This document shows, in pieces, positions 1-6,107 of a stretch of 13,793 nt of DNA; position 1 is the first letter of the stretch; each line of letters starts with the position of its first letter. The translations under genes and the position numbers were made by a program. A model generated the notes under the pieces. It had not been told where the DNA came from and ran no database searches. It was given only the letters and a program-made list of their open reading frames with translations. Where the stretch lies: contig CAYJPA010000113.1 of assembly GCA_964371945.1 (NCBI GenBank), forward strand, positions 1 to 13,793, given 5' to 3'. The stretch comes from CAYJPA01 sp964371945. GTDB lineage: Bacteria; Chloroflexota; Chloroflexia; Thermomicrobiales; UBA6265.

Positions 1-21
1 CGCACGTAGTCGCGTGATTCA

Positions 22-68
22 TCGCGCCCGTGTCAAGACCGAACGGGCGCAATAAATTGCGCGGCTAC
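22..68 (+). repeat. Palindromic dispersed repeat, copy 1 (left of the IS)
   Basis: Two hairpins lie side by side. The first pairs GCGCCCGT (24-31) with ACGGGCGC (43-50). The second is GCGCAAT-AA-ATTGCGC (47-62), followed by GGCTAC. The last 22 nt (47-68) recur exactly at 1329-1350 in the same orientation. The form is like a REP or other small non-autonomous repeat. The family name is unknown to me. Confidence 0.7.
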
Positions 69-238
69 AGAAACGCGGCCACCATGAGTTCAGGATGTTT
101 TCCCTGTCAGCGACCTAACCTTGTCGTCGCGCGATTATGAAACGTGCATTCTTAATGGCGGTATTGTAGGATGGTGCTCCCGCATTATCCGCAAACTCGT
201 CGGGTCCCCGCGCCGCGAGGTCGTGAGGAGCCTGCCCG

Positions 239-541
239 ATGCACCCACGAACCTTGTTGTTGAGCGCAGACCAACGCACCGCACTTGAACGCGTCCGTGA
301 CCGTGATGAGCGAGCCTATTGGCGCGAAATGGCGGCCGGTTTGCTGAAAGTCGCGGACGGGCAGTCAGCCAGGCAAGTCGCGTTGACCGGCTTGCTCCAC
401 CCACGGAAACCGGAAACGGTCTGCGGCTGGCTGAATCGCTATCGTGCCCACGGGCTGGCTGGCGTGGTGCATCGACCCCGCCGCGGAGGCGGGATTTCCC
501 CCCCTGCGCAAGCAAGAAGTCATCGCGCTCGTCGGTCGTGA
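239..541 (+). CDS. IS630-family transposase, N-terminal helix-turn-helix frame (OrfA)
   Basis: This 100-aa frame is the DNA-binding part of an IS630-type transposase. Residues about 28-80 hold the helix-turn-helix region (a stretch around QSARQVALTGLL, then VCGWLNRYRAHGLAGVV), which in the family recognises the terminal repeats. The basic RPRRGGG segment after it normally leads into the catalytic domain. Here the frame runs out at 541 and the catalytic domain continues in the +1 frame. The switch is most easily placed at the run of seven C at 498-504: reading CCC (500-502) and skipping one base gives CTG at 504 and the continuation PLRKQEV. The cause could be programmed +1 frameshifting, a disabling indel or a homopolymer sequencing error. 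The start is ATG at 239, preceded only by a weak GAGGAG-like stretch. Confidence 0.7.
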   Translation: MHPRTLLLSADQRTALERVRDRDERAYWREMAAGLLKVADGQSARQVALTGLLHPRKPETVCGWLNRYRAHGLAGVVHRPRRGGGISPPAQARSHRARRS

Positions 542-1289
542 ACCGGTGCTGTGTGGGGTTCCCCGTAGTCGCTGGCGGCGGTGCGATCTCCAAGCGCGCC
601 TGCCCTGGTTGGCCAGTCGTCACCTCACCACCGTGAGTCGCGTGCTGCACCGCTGCGGGATCCACTGCAAGCGCGGACGCGTGCGCGTGCACAGCCCAGA
701 TCCCGACTATCTCCGCAAGCGCGATGAGATCCGATGGGCGCTCGAGCTGGCGCGGCTGTGTCCCAGCCAGATCGCTCTGTATTATGCCGATGAAGCATCC
801 TTGCATCGTCAACCCTCGCTCGCCGATCGCTTTGGTGTGGTCGGTCTGGAGCCGATCGCCGATCATGCCCCCCGCTATGACTCGCGCCACCGGCTCTGTG
901 CCGACCTTGATGCGGTCTGCGGGCGGGTCATCTGGATCGGTGCCAGTCACATGACCGTGCCCAAACTCTGTGCATTTCTGCGGGCGATTCGCGACGCCGA
1001 TCCCGACCGATTTCTGATGCTGGTCTGGGATAACTGGCCCGTACATCACCATCCCCGGGTGCTCGCGGAAGCGAAGCGCTGTCGCATTCACATCCTCTGG
1101 TTGCCGACTTATGCCCCCTGGTTGAACCCAAGCGAAAAACTCTGGCGACTCCTGCGCCAATCGGTCGTTCATCACCATCGGCTCGCCAATCAATGGACCG
1201 AACTCAAGGCCCGTGTCACCACCTTTCTTGACCAGTCCAACCAGCCATCGCCCGACTTGATCCGCTATGTCGGATTATCCGTTCAATAA
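444..1289 (+). CDS. IS630-family transposase, DDE catalytic frame (OrfB)
   Basis: This frame carries the RNase H-fold DDE domain that cuts and joins transposon ends. The acidic triad is visible: Asp in YYADEAS (residue 116 of the frame), Asp in LVWDNWPVHHH (196), and Glu in APWLNPSEKLW (231). The 34 residues between the second Asp and the Glu match the DD34E spacing of IS630. The useful sequence begins near 504, after the C-run where it joins the upstream helix-turn-helix frame. The nominal ATG at 444 is probably not used, and a fused product would be about 349 aa, normal for the family. The frame stops at 1289 within about 20 nt of the right terminal repeat, as expected for an intact IS. No internal stop interrupts the catalytic part, so the element may be active if frameshifting occurs. 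Confidence 0.8.
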   Translation: MPTGWLAWCIDPAAEAGFPPLRKQEVIALVGREPVLCGVPRSRWRRCDLQARLPWLASRHLTTVSRVLHRCGIHCKRGRVRVHSPDPDYLRKRDEIRWALELARLCPSQIALYYADEASLHRQPSLADRFGVVGLEPIADHAPRYDSRHRLCADLDAVCGRVIWIGASHMTVPKLCAFLRAIRDADPDRFLMLVWDNWPVHHHPRVLAEAKRCRIHILWLPTYAPWLNPSEKLWRLLRQSVVHHHRLANQWTELKARVTTFLDQSNQPSPDLIRYVGLSVQ

Positions 1290-1303
1290 CGCACATTTCA
1301 TTA

Positions 1304-1350
1304 TCGCGCCCGCATCAGCAACGAGCGAGCGCAATAAATTGCGCGGCTAC
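1304..1350 (+). repeat. Palindromic dispersed repeat, copy 2 (right of the IS)
   Basis: This copy has the same layout and orientation as the one at 22-68. ATCGCGCCCG opens it, about 20 variable bases follow, and the last 22 nt (1329-1350) are identical to 47-68, including the GCGCAAT-AA-ATTGCGC hairpin. The first stem is degraded here. Its start coincides with the outer bases of the IS right terminal repeat, so the IS lies directly against this repeat. Confidence 0.7.
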
Positions 1351-1810
1351 GATGTTGTTAACTGATTCGATCACGCGGATTCTAGGCGGCGCGCCAGCCA
1401 GTCGTCATCTTGAGGTAACGAAGGATCTCTTCCACGCAGCGTCCTCTCCAAAAGACAACGACAGCCATTGCGCGCGAGGTCCTTGGACAGACTCCGCGTG
1501 ACGGATGGGTTGCGCGGCTTATCCACGTTGACCCGCGATCGGACGCTGCTCTTGCCGCACTATGCTACGGACCCGGCTCCCGAATCAGACCAGGTCACTA
1601 TTCGTCACCATGTTGAACCATTCAGTCATCGTCCCGCTGCCTTTGTGACGTTTCTGCCACACGTAGCACGAATTCGTTGCGTTTCCCGCATTGATTTGCA
1701 GCATGATGCGAACTGATAATCGGCAGTTTGAACAACGGAAACGATGAGCTCAGCTCGTCGGATGGGCGACTGGCGGGGAAGACCGCAAATCTCAGGGAGG
1801 AGGCAGAACC
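1351..1810. other. Non-coding stretch with a degenerate inverted repeat
   Basis: I see no convincing gene here. An open frame at 1468-1716 has no ribosome binding site and no recognisable protein character. The arms 1403-1429 and 1476-1503 are imperfect inverted repeats, each with CGTCA at the outer end and AAGGAYCTC at the inner end. The left arm resembles the 'gtcatcctgag...gaaggatctc' type of dispersed repeat that I recall from several bacterial phyla. The downstream part holds a possible promoter for the membrane protein gene at 1811. Confidence 0.5.
1691..1720 (+). promoter_or_regulatory. Possible sigma-70-type promoter before the 1811 gene
   Basis: TTGATT (1691-1696) and GATAAT (1715-1720) are separated by 18 nt and fit the -35 and -10 consensus at 4/6 and 5/6 positions. 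The start codon is about 90 nt downstream. This is pattern matching only. Confidence 0.3.
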
Positions 1811-2350
1811 GTGGAGTTAACGAATAGAGAGTTCTGGACCCTGATCCACGGAATGATCTTCGGTGCGGCGTTTTTGCTTTCGTTTGCTGGCGGGCTCGCT
1901 GGGCTCTACTCATTACGTCCCGACTGGGTGACCAGCAGTGGGGTAAGAGAGCGAGTAATGCGGTTGGAGTTGGGCACCGCGGCAATGGCAGTCGCGGCCT
2001 GGGGAACCGTCATAACCGGGACCTGGGTTGTCTATCCCTGGTACCGGGCAAGGCCTCCGGCGGACACAGAAGGCGCAGCCCTCGAGGCATATCCGCGCTA
2101 TTACCTCCTGGCCGACAAAAACCTCGAGGACTGGCACAAGTTCGGAATGGAGTGGAAGGAGCATGTCGCCTGGATCGCTCCCTTCCTGGCTACCGCGGTC
2201 GCGTTTGGTGTCATTTATTACGGCAGGCGGCTCGCCTATGAGAAGGGCATCCGCAAGCTCCTGATGATCGTGTTCCTGACCGCGTTCGCCACGGCGGCGG
2301 TCGCCGGGCTCTACGGCGCGCTGATCACGAAAGCGGCGCCGATCAAATGA
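1811..2350 (+). CDS. Four-helix integral membrane protein of unknown function
   Basis: This 179-aa protein has four predicted membrane helices, at about residues 11-34, 54-75, 118-138 and 146-170. A hydrophilic, Tyr/Trp-rich loop lies between helices 2 and 3 (WVVYPWYRARPP ... LEDWHKFGMEWKEHVAW). Conserved-looking histidines sit at the membrane edges: H13 in helix 1, and H109 and H118 just before helix 3. This would suit heme or metal binding as in small b-type cytochromes, but no known signature confirms it. The start is GTG at 1811, supported by a strong GGGAGGAGG Shine-Dalgarno sequence seven bases upstream. The stop overlaps the first possible ATG of the next gene (ATGA at 2347-2350), so the two are surely one operon and their products may form one complex. 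I do not recognise the family by name. Confidence 0.75.
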   Translation: MELTNREFWTLIHGMIFGAAFLLSFAGGLAGLYSLRPDWVTSSGVRERVMRLELGTAAMAVAAWGTVITGTWVVYPWYRARPPADTEGAALEAYPRYYLLADKNLEDWHKFGMEWKEHVAWIAPFLATAVAFGVIYYGRRLAYEKGIRKLLMIVFLTAFATAAVAGLYGALITKAAPIK

Positions 2351-2379
2351 TCGCCACGGACAGCAATGGGAGAGAGACC

Positions 2380-2763
2380 ATGGCAACGACAACGCTGGAT
2401 ACTGAAACCGTGATCATCGAACAGCGCGAAGGTGACGACGCTATACCCGCCCATAAAGTGGATGGCCCGCTCGCGGCGGCACTGCTCGCGGCCGGCGTCG
2501 GCTCCTTCGTTCTCGGACTCTTCACGACGATCGCTGCGGCGAACACGACCTTCAACGGGAAGCTCTCGTTCGACGATGGGGTTGGGCCGCTTTCCGGAAA
2601 GACGATTTGGGCGGTGATCTTCTACCTCGTCAGTTGGGCGATGTTGGCCGTGCTGCTGAAGAATCGCGACGGCGTTTTGCGGCAGGCCACGATCGGGTTC
2701 ATCGCGCTTACCGCGCTCGGCTTTTTGATGACCTTCCCGACCTTCTTCGAGCAGTTTCACTAA
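2380..2763 (+). CDS. Three-helix membrane protein of unknown function, operon partner
   Basis: The 127-aa product has a polar, acidic N-terminus of about 28 residues and then three membrane helices, at about 31-53, 73-92 and 102-120. The C-terminus is short and aromatic (PTFFEQFH). The loop after helix 1 contains FNGKLSFDDGVGPLSGK. I chose ATG 2380 because GGGAGAGAG lies just before it. An in-frame ATG at 2347 would add 11 residues and overlap the upstream stop as ATGA, but it lacks its own ribosome binding site. The gene follows the four-helix membrane protein gene directly and both read toward the palindrome at 2854-2891. A respiratory or transport accessory role is possible but nothing in the sequence shows it. 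Confidence 0.7.
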   Translation: MATTTLDTETVIIEQREGDDAIPAHKVDGPLAAALLAAGVGSFVLGLFTTIAAANTTFNGKLSFDDGVGPLSGKTIWAVIFYLVSWAMLAVLLKNRDGVLRQATIGFIALTALGFLMTFPTFFEQFH

Positions 2764-2853
2764 GCGCAACAGGTGCCGCCGGGTGACACGCGCACCGAGC
2801 GGCGAATCAATTCGGTCATGCGTACAAATATCTGATCCCGTTGTTCCTCGAAG

Positions 2854-2891
2854 AACGATCAAGGGCCGCTCGAGAGCGGCCCTTGATCGTT
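2854..2891. terminator. Bidirectional terminator-like perfect palindrome
   Basis: A 38-nt perfect palindrome has two 18-nt arms (AACGATCAAGGGCCGCTC and its complement) around a central GA. It sits 90 nt after the membrane-protein operon and 14 nt after the ilvD stop, between convergent genes. A stem this long in that position fits a shared Rho-independent-type terminator, although no clear T-tract follows on either strand. Confidence 0.75.
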
Positions 2892-2905
2892 GTCGCGAGG
2901 TTCTG

Positions 2906-4675
2906 CTAGAAGGTGGGGCGGGTGATTGCGCCTTCGTTGGCTTGCGAGACGAGCGAAGCGTATTTTGCGAGCACGCCGGTTGGGTAGCGCGGTGCCGGCG
3001 CCTTCCAGTCGAGCAGCCTGGCGGCGATCTCGACGTCGCTGAGCTCCGCGTTCAGAGCGCGTTTGTCGATGTCCATCACGATCGTGTCGCCCTCGCGCAA
3101 CGCCGCGATTGGACCGCCGACGAAGGCCTCCGGAGCGACATGGCCGGCCATCAACCCCTTGGTCGCGCCGGAGAAGCGGCCGTCGGTCATGAGCGCGACC
3201 GTGCCCCCGAGACCTTGACCGACAAGCGATGCGGTGATCGCGAGCATCTCCTGCATGCCGGGTCCGCCGCGGGGTCCCTCATAGCGGATGACGAGCACAT
3301 CGCCGTCCTTGATCTGGTTGCCGTAGACGGCGATCAGGGCTTCGTGCTCGGAATCGAAAACGCGGGCCGGACCCTTGTGATAGTTGCGCTCGTAGCCAAA
3401 GATCTTGATCACCGCGCCATCCGGAGCGACGTTACCCTTGAGAATCACGAGTCCGCCAGTCGAGTTGATTGGATGATCCATGGTCGCGACCACGTCCTGG
3501 CCCGGCGTTTCGACCGCCGATTCCGCCTCCTGGGCAAAGGTGCGACCGCTAGCCGTGAGCAGATCGCCGCGGAGCTTGCCACCCGCGATCATCCGTTGCG
3601 CGACCAATGGGGTGCCGCCGGCTCTATCGAGATCGGCGGCGGCGTATTGACCGCCGGGCATCAGATTGCAGATCAGTGGGGTGTCGCGCGAAATCTGATC
3701 GAAATCGTCGATCGAGAGCGGCACATTGCACTCTCGCGCAAGGGCGAGCAGGTGGAGCACGGCGTTGGTCGAGCCGCCGCTGGCGCTGACGCCGGCGATC
3801 GCGTTCTCGAAGGCCTCGCGGGTCAGGATGTCGAGCGGTTTGATGCCCCGCCGCAGGAGATCCATGATGAGCGCGCCTGCCCGACGACCGATCTCCATTT
3901 TGCGGGGATTGACGATGCTGCCCTTGGTGCCTTCGCCGGCGGCCGCTTGCTCCCAGGAGACGGCCGGGGGCGACGCGGTGCCGAGGGGCGAGAGACCGAT
4001 GAATTCCATCGCCATCGCCATCGTATTCGCGGTGTATTGCCCGCCGCATGCGCCGTGAGTCGGGCAGGCGTTGTCCTCGACCGTGAGGAGTTGCTCGTCG
4101 GTGATCTTGCCGGCCATGCGCGCGCCGATCGCCTCGAAGACGGAGCGGACGGTCGCCTCGTGCGTTTCGCCGTTCATCTCATATTCGCCGGGCAGGATTG
4201 TGCCGCCATAGATGACGAAGCCGGGGATATTGAGGCGGGCGAGGCCCATCGCGAGACCGGGGAGCGTTTTGTCGCACGCGCCAAGACCGATCATGGCGTC
4301 GAACATGTGACCGCGGCCGACGAGCTCGACCGAATCGGCGATCAACTCACGCGAGATGAGTGAGGTTTTCATACCCTCGGTGCCCATGGTGACGCCATCG
4401 GAGATCGCGATGGTATTCATCTCCATCGGGATGCCGCCGGCGGCTCTGACGCCCTCTTTGACCGCGTGGGCGAGGGTGCGCAGGCCGAAGTTGCAGGGCA
4501 TGGTTTCGATCCAGGTGTTGGCAATGAGCACCATCGGCTTTTTGAGGTCCTCATTGGAGAGACCGATGCCTTTGAGCATGGCCCGAGCCGCGGCCCGCTC
4601 GATGCCGTCGAGCAAGTGGCGGCTCTGGTGCCGCATGTCGAACGCGCCGTTGCCGTTTTTGCTGTTGGTGCTCAT
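2906..4675 (-). CDS. ilvD: Dihydroxy-acid dehydratase
   Basis: IlvD dehydrates 2,3-dihydroxy-isovalerate and 2,3-dihydroxy-3-methylvalerate to the 2-keto acids that precede valine, leucine and isoleucine; it is cytosolic and carries an Fe-S cluster. The 589-aa product has all family landmarks. Cluster cysteines are C61 (MPCNFG), C134 (GACDKTLPG) and C210 (HGACGGQYTANTM). Mg ligands are E100, D135 and K136, the last being the lysine that is carbamylated in relatives. The catalytic serine is S502 in DGRFSGATKG. Length is normal for the short [2Fe-2S]-type enzymes. ATG 4675 is chosen because AGGAGAG lies four bases upstream and family similarity begins shortly after; the frame stays open to 4801 but that extension is Pro/Ser-rich and lacks family character. 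No ilv neighbours are present and I found no T-box or attenuator leader on the coding strand. Confidence 0.97.
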   Translation of the reverse strand: MSTNSKNGNGAFDMRHQSRHLLDGIERAAARAMLKGIGLSNEDLKKPMVLIANTWIETMPCNFGLRTLAHAVKEGVRAAGGIPMEMNTIAISDGVTMGTEGMKTSLISRELIADSVELVGRGHMFDAMIGLGACDKTLPGLAMGLARLNIPGFVIYGGTILPGEYEMNGETHEATVRSVFEAIGARMAGKITDEQLLTVEDNACPTHGACGGQYTANTMAMAMEFIGLSPLGTASPPAVSWEQAAAGEGTKGSIVNPRKMEIGRRAGALIMDLLRRGIKPLDILTREAFENAIAGVSASGGSTNAVLHLLALARECNVPLSIDDFDQISRDTPLICNLMPGGQYAAADLDRAGGTPLVAQRMIAGGKLRGDLLTASGRTFAQEAESAVETPGQDVVATMDHPINSTGGLVILKGNVAPDGAVIKIFGYERNYHKGPARVFDSEHEALIAVYGNQIKDGDVLVIRYEGPRGGPGMQEMLAITASLVGQGLGGTVALMTDGRFSGATKGLMAGHVAPEAFVGGPIAALREGDTIVMDIDKRALNAELSDVEIAARLLDWKAPAPRYPTGVLAKYASLVSQANEGAITRPTF

Positions 4676-4733
4676 GAGTCTCTCCTGTGTGTCGTCGCCA
4701 CTATGTGATGAGTTTCGCACAGAGGGGGACGAG

Positions 4734-4764
4734 GGGGTAAGGGGGTCGAGCGGGTAAGGGGGTG
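4734..4764 (+). repeat. Two copies of a GGGTAAGGGGG motif
   Basis: GGGGTAAGGGGGT (4734-4746) is followed by GGGTAAGGGGGTG (4752-4764). The same motif occurs on the opposite strand inside the 101-bp tandem repeat, at 10330-10342 and 10433-10445. It appears to be part of a dispersed G-rich repeat. Confidence 0.55.
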
Positions 4765-4776
4765 CCGAGAAGGCGA

Positions 4777-4824
4777 CCCGGGATTGAAATCCCGGGCTCA
4801 TTCCCTAAAAGTCCCTCCGGGACT
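4777..4824 (+). repeat. Two-hairpin dispersed repeat, copy A
   Basis: Hairpin one is CCCGGGA-TTGAAA-TCCCGGG (4777-4796). Hairpin two is AGTCCC-TCC-GGGACT (4810-4824), and GCTCA lies just after the first hairpin. The same architecture in reverse orientation is seen at 9993-10036, where it interrupts a reading frame. It looks like a REP- or MITE-like family of this genome. Confidence 0.7.
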
Positions 4825-5035
4825 GGGAGCGGGCGTTGTGTTGGATTGGGGAATTGTTGGGAGAAGAGTTTGGGTGGTATCGACCGAGTGAGGACAAGGC
4901 AACAATTGGCAACGAATTGCAACGTTTTTCGGCAATGCACCCGTGTGGCGTCGAACGTGTTGCCGTTGAGAGAGAGAGGGTCACGCAACCGCACGTTTAT
5001 TTTTCATTCCCCGGTAAATAACGCGCCAGTCACGG

Positions 5036-5701
5036 TCATTTGGCAGTCAGGTCCTTGTCTTCCATTTCCCAGGCGTGATCGAGCGTGTGGAACGCGGTGT
5101 GGCGGATCAGAAAGCGGAGCGGCCACTTCTTCGCCATTTTCCCCTCAGCGTGGAATGCGCGGATCGCGTCGACGTACTTCTCGCGATGCGCGCGCAATTC
5201 CTCTTCACCCGGCATTCCCTCCCACGGCCTTCGGGTTCTGGGCGACCAATCGAACTCGTTGGCGATGGCGTGGCGGACGATCTGGTCGCGGTCGCGCCCG
5301 CCGCCCCTTGGACCCTTTCGCATCTCGGGCGAAACGCGCGCGCGGACATCGTCGAAAAAGGCCCAGCACGCTTGCAGGAGCTTCAGTTCGCGCTCGAGCT
5401 CAGCGGCCGACATCGGTTGCTTGTCAAAGCTCGAGTGGGCGAAGGAGATGCCCCAGAAGTCGGTCGATCCGGTGCCCGGATAGCGCTCGACGATTTCGAG
5501 AGGCGCGGCTGAGTCGAACTCCGCTTCCATCCCGGCCAGTTTCGCTACAGGAGCGTAGTGGGGAAGATAGGTTTGGAGTCGTTCGAGCGCGGCTTCTTCG
5601 GTTTTTGCGCCGCGGGAAAGGCCAGGCCAATCGGGTGCGACAACCGCCACCCGCTTCCCCTTCGGTCCGAGTTCAAGCACCACGCGAAGTTGGTCGTCCA
5701 T
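5036..5701 (-). CDS. DinB-like (four-helix, metal-binding fold) protein with HicB-like N-terminus
   Basis: The 221-aa product appears to have two parts. Residues 1-55 (RVAVVAPDWPGLSRGAKTEE, then an amphipathic helix) resemble the small beta-beta-beta-alpha fold of HicB-like proteins. Residues about 95-215 look like a DinB-type helical bundle: VRHAIANEFDW (142-152) matches the helix-2 pattern, and H201, H205 and H209 (H-x3-H-x3-H) near the C-terminus supply likely metal ligands. DinB-fold proteins include thiol-dependent transferases and stress proteins, and the substrate here cannot be told. The start ATG at 5701 has GGAGG four bases upstream. The gene lies upstream of ilvD on the same strand, with a 360-nt repeat-bearing gap, so co-transcription is doubtful. 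Its start region overlaps the tail of a decayed ilvD fragment. Confidence 0.65.
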   Translation of the reverse strand: MDDQLRVVLELGPKGKRVAVVAPDWPGLSRGAKTEEAALERLQTYLPHYAPVAKLAGMEAEFDSAAPLEIVERYPGTGSTDFWGISFAHSSFDKQPMSAAELERELKLLQACWAFFDDVRARVSPEMRKGPRGGGRDRDQIVRHAIANEFDWSPRTRRPWEGMPGEEELRAHREKYVDAIRAFHAEGKMAKKWPLRFLIRHTAFHTLDHAWEMEDKDLTAK

Positions 5702-5843
5702 CCCACCTCCGATCGCAGACGTTCATGAAACAGGTTCGAATTGCGCTCAGAGCACCGGTGCGATCGCTGCCGTCGAGGATGTTGCCCCCTTCGTGCCGCA
5801 TTTCGAAAGCCCCGTTGACGTTTTCGCCGTTTGTGGAGGTCAT
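5673..5843 (-). pseudogene. Remnant of a second ilvD 5' end
   Basis: This is a 56-codon frame whose first 31 codons (5751-5843) mirror the N-terminus of the intact ilvD. Against IlvD residues 2-30 I count 16 identical residues of 29 (shared: STN..N.NGAF.MRH.....LDG..R..A) and 64 of 87 bases. After codon 31 the similarity ends, and the frame runs into the start of the DinB-like gene in another frame before stopping at 5673. ATG 5843 aligns one codon before the ilvD ATG and has no good ribosome binding site. It is best read as the leftover of an ilvD duplication or paralogue, not a working gene. It could be a short expressed peptide, but nothing supports that. Confidence 0.65.
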
Positions 5844-5991
5844 GGGTTTCTAATCAGATCTGGGCCCATGCGATCACAGTCGCCTCACAAACAGGCAGCG
5901 CGATGCTCATTTCGTCGTTTTCCGCGAGTTTCTTACGCTCGCGCGCACCGACACTTGCAAAGTATCGCAGTGGTTAGAATGAGGAAGTAGG

Positions 5992-6009
5992 CACACGCCC
6001 GGGCGTGTG
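5992..6009. promoter_or_regulatory. Perfect 18-nt palindrome, possible operator
   Basis: CACACGCCCGGGCGTGTG has 9-nt arms and no spacer. It lies 37 nt before the -35 box of the predicted promoter of the 6108 gene, a position that suits binding of a dimeric regulator. The alternative is a small hairpin. Confidence 0.4.
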
Positions 6010-6045
6010 TGACCGTTAGTATAGTTTGCTACTAATTCTCGATCG

Positions 6046-6073
6046 TGGACAAGGCCCGTATCTGAGTTATGAT
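6046..6073 (+). promoter_or_regulatory. Predicted sigma-70-type promoter of the three-gene cassette
   Basis: TGGACA (6046-6051, 5/6 to consensus) and TATGAT (6068-6073, 5/6) are spaced by 16 nt. The GTG start at 6108 is 35 nt further on, which gives a short leader. Confidence 0.5.
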
Positions 6074-6107
6074 TTGAGCGCGACTTTCCTTAGCCAAGAG
6101 AGCCCGA

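Larger units (their letters stand above)
129..1309 (+). mobile_element. IS630-family insertion sequence
   Basis: The element has imperfect terminal inverted repeats. The left end (129-150) and the reverse complement of the right end (1288-1309) match at 19 of 22 positions by hand count, with the shared core ATGAAAYGTGC. Between them lies a two-frame DDE transposase typical of IS630. A clean TA target duplication, expected for IS630, cannot be fixed: TA occurs near both ends (136-137 and 1302-1303) but the inverted-repeat match continues past it. The outermost bases may therefore be flanking sequence and the true tips may sit about eight bases further in. The right end abuts the second copy of the palindromic repeat. 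Confidence 0.75.
4676..5035. other. Intergenic region upstream of ilvD, repeat-rich
   Basis: I see no gene in this gap between ilvD and the DinB-like gene, both on the minus strand. It holds two GGGTAAGGGGG motifs (4734-4764) and a two-hairpin repeat (4777-4824). The remainder has no clear promoter on the minus strand. The long plus-strand frame through here is an antisense shadow. Confidence 0.5.
5844..6107. other. Intergenic gap between divergent units
   Basis: No gene is seen. This gap separates the minus-strand ilvD remnant from the plus-strand three-gene cassette. It contains an 18-nt perfect palindrome (5992-6009) and a plausible promoter (6046-6073). Confidence 0.5.

Noticed and set aside
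135..1193. Long minus-strand frame (352 codons) across the IS
   Set aside because: It is antisense to the transposase, has no recognisable protein pattern, and the opposite strand has a complete DDE domain.
1468..1716. 82-codon plus-strand frame
   Set aside because: No ribosome binding site, no family character, and it overlaps the inverted repeat arm and the predicted promoter region.
2783..4363. 526-codon plus-strand frame
   Set aside because: It is a shadow of ilvD, whose minus-strand product has every catalytic motif. High GC content keeps the antisense frame open.
4872..4886. GGGTGGTATCGACCG, similar to the T-box core
   Set aside because: It lies on the plus strand, opposite to ilvD, with no plus-strand gene after it and no specifier stem. 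Chance resemblance.
4762..5853. 363-codon plus-strand frame
   Set aside because: It runs through a dispersed repeat, the antisense of the DinB-like gene and the ilvD remnant. The product is Arg/Ser-rich without domains.
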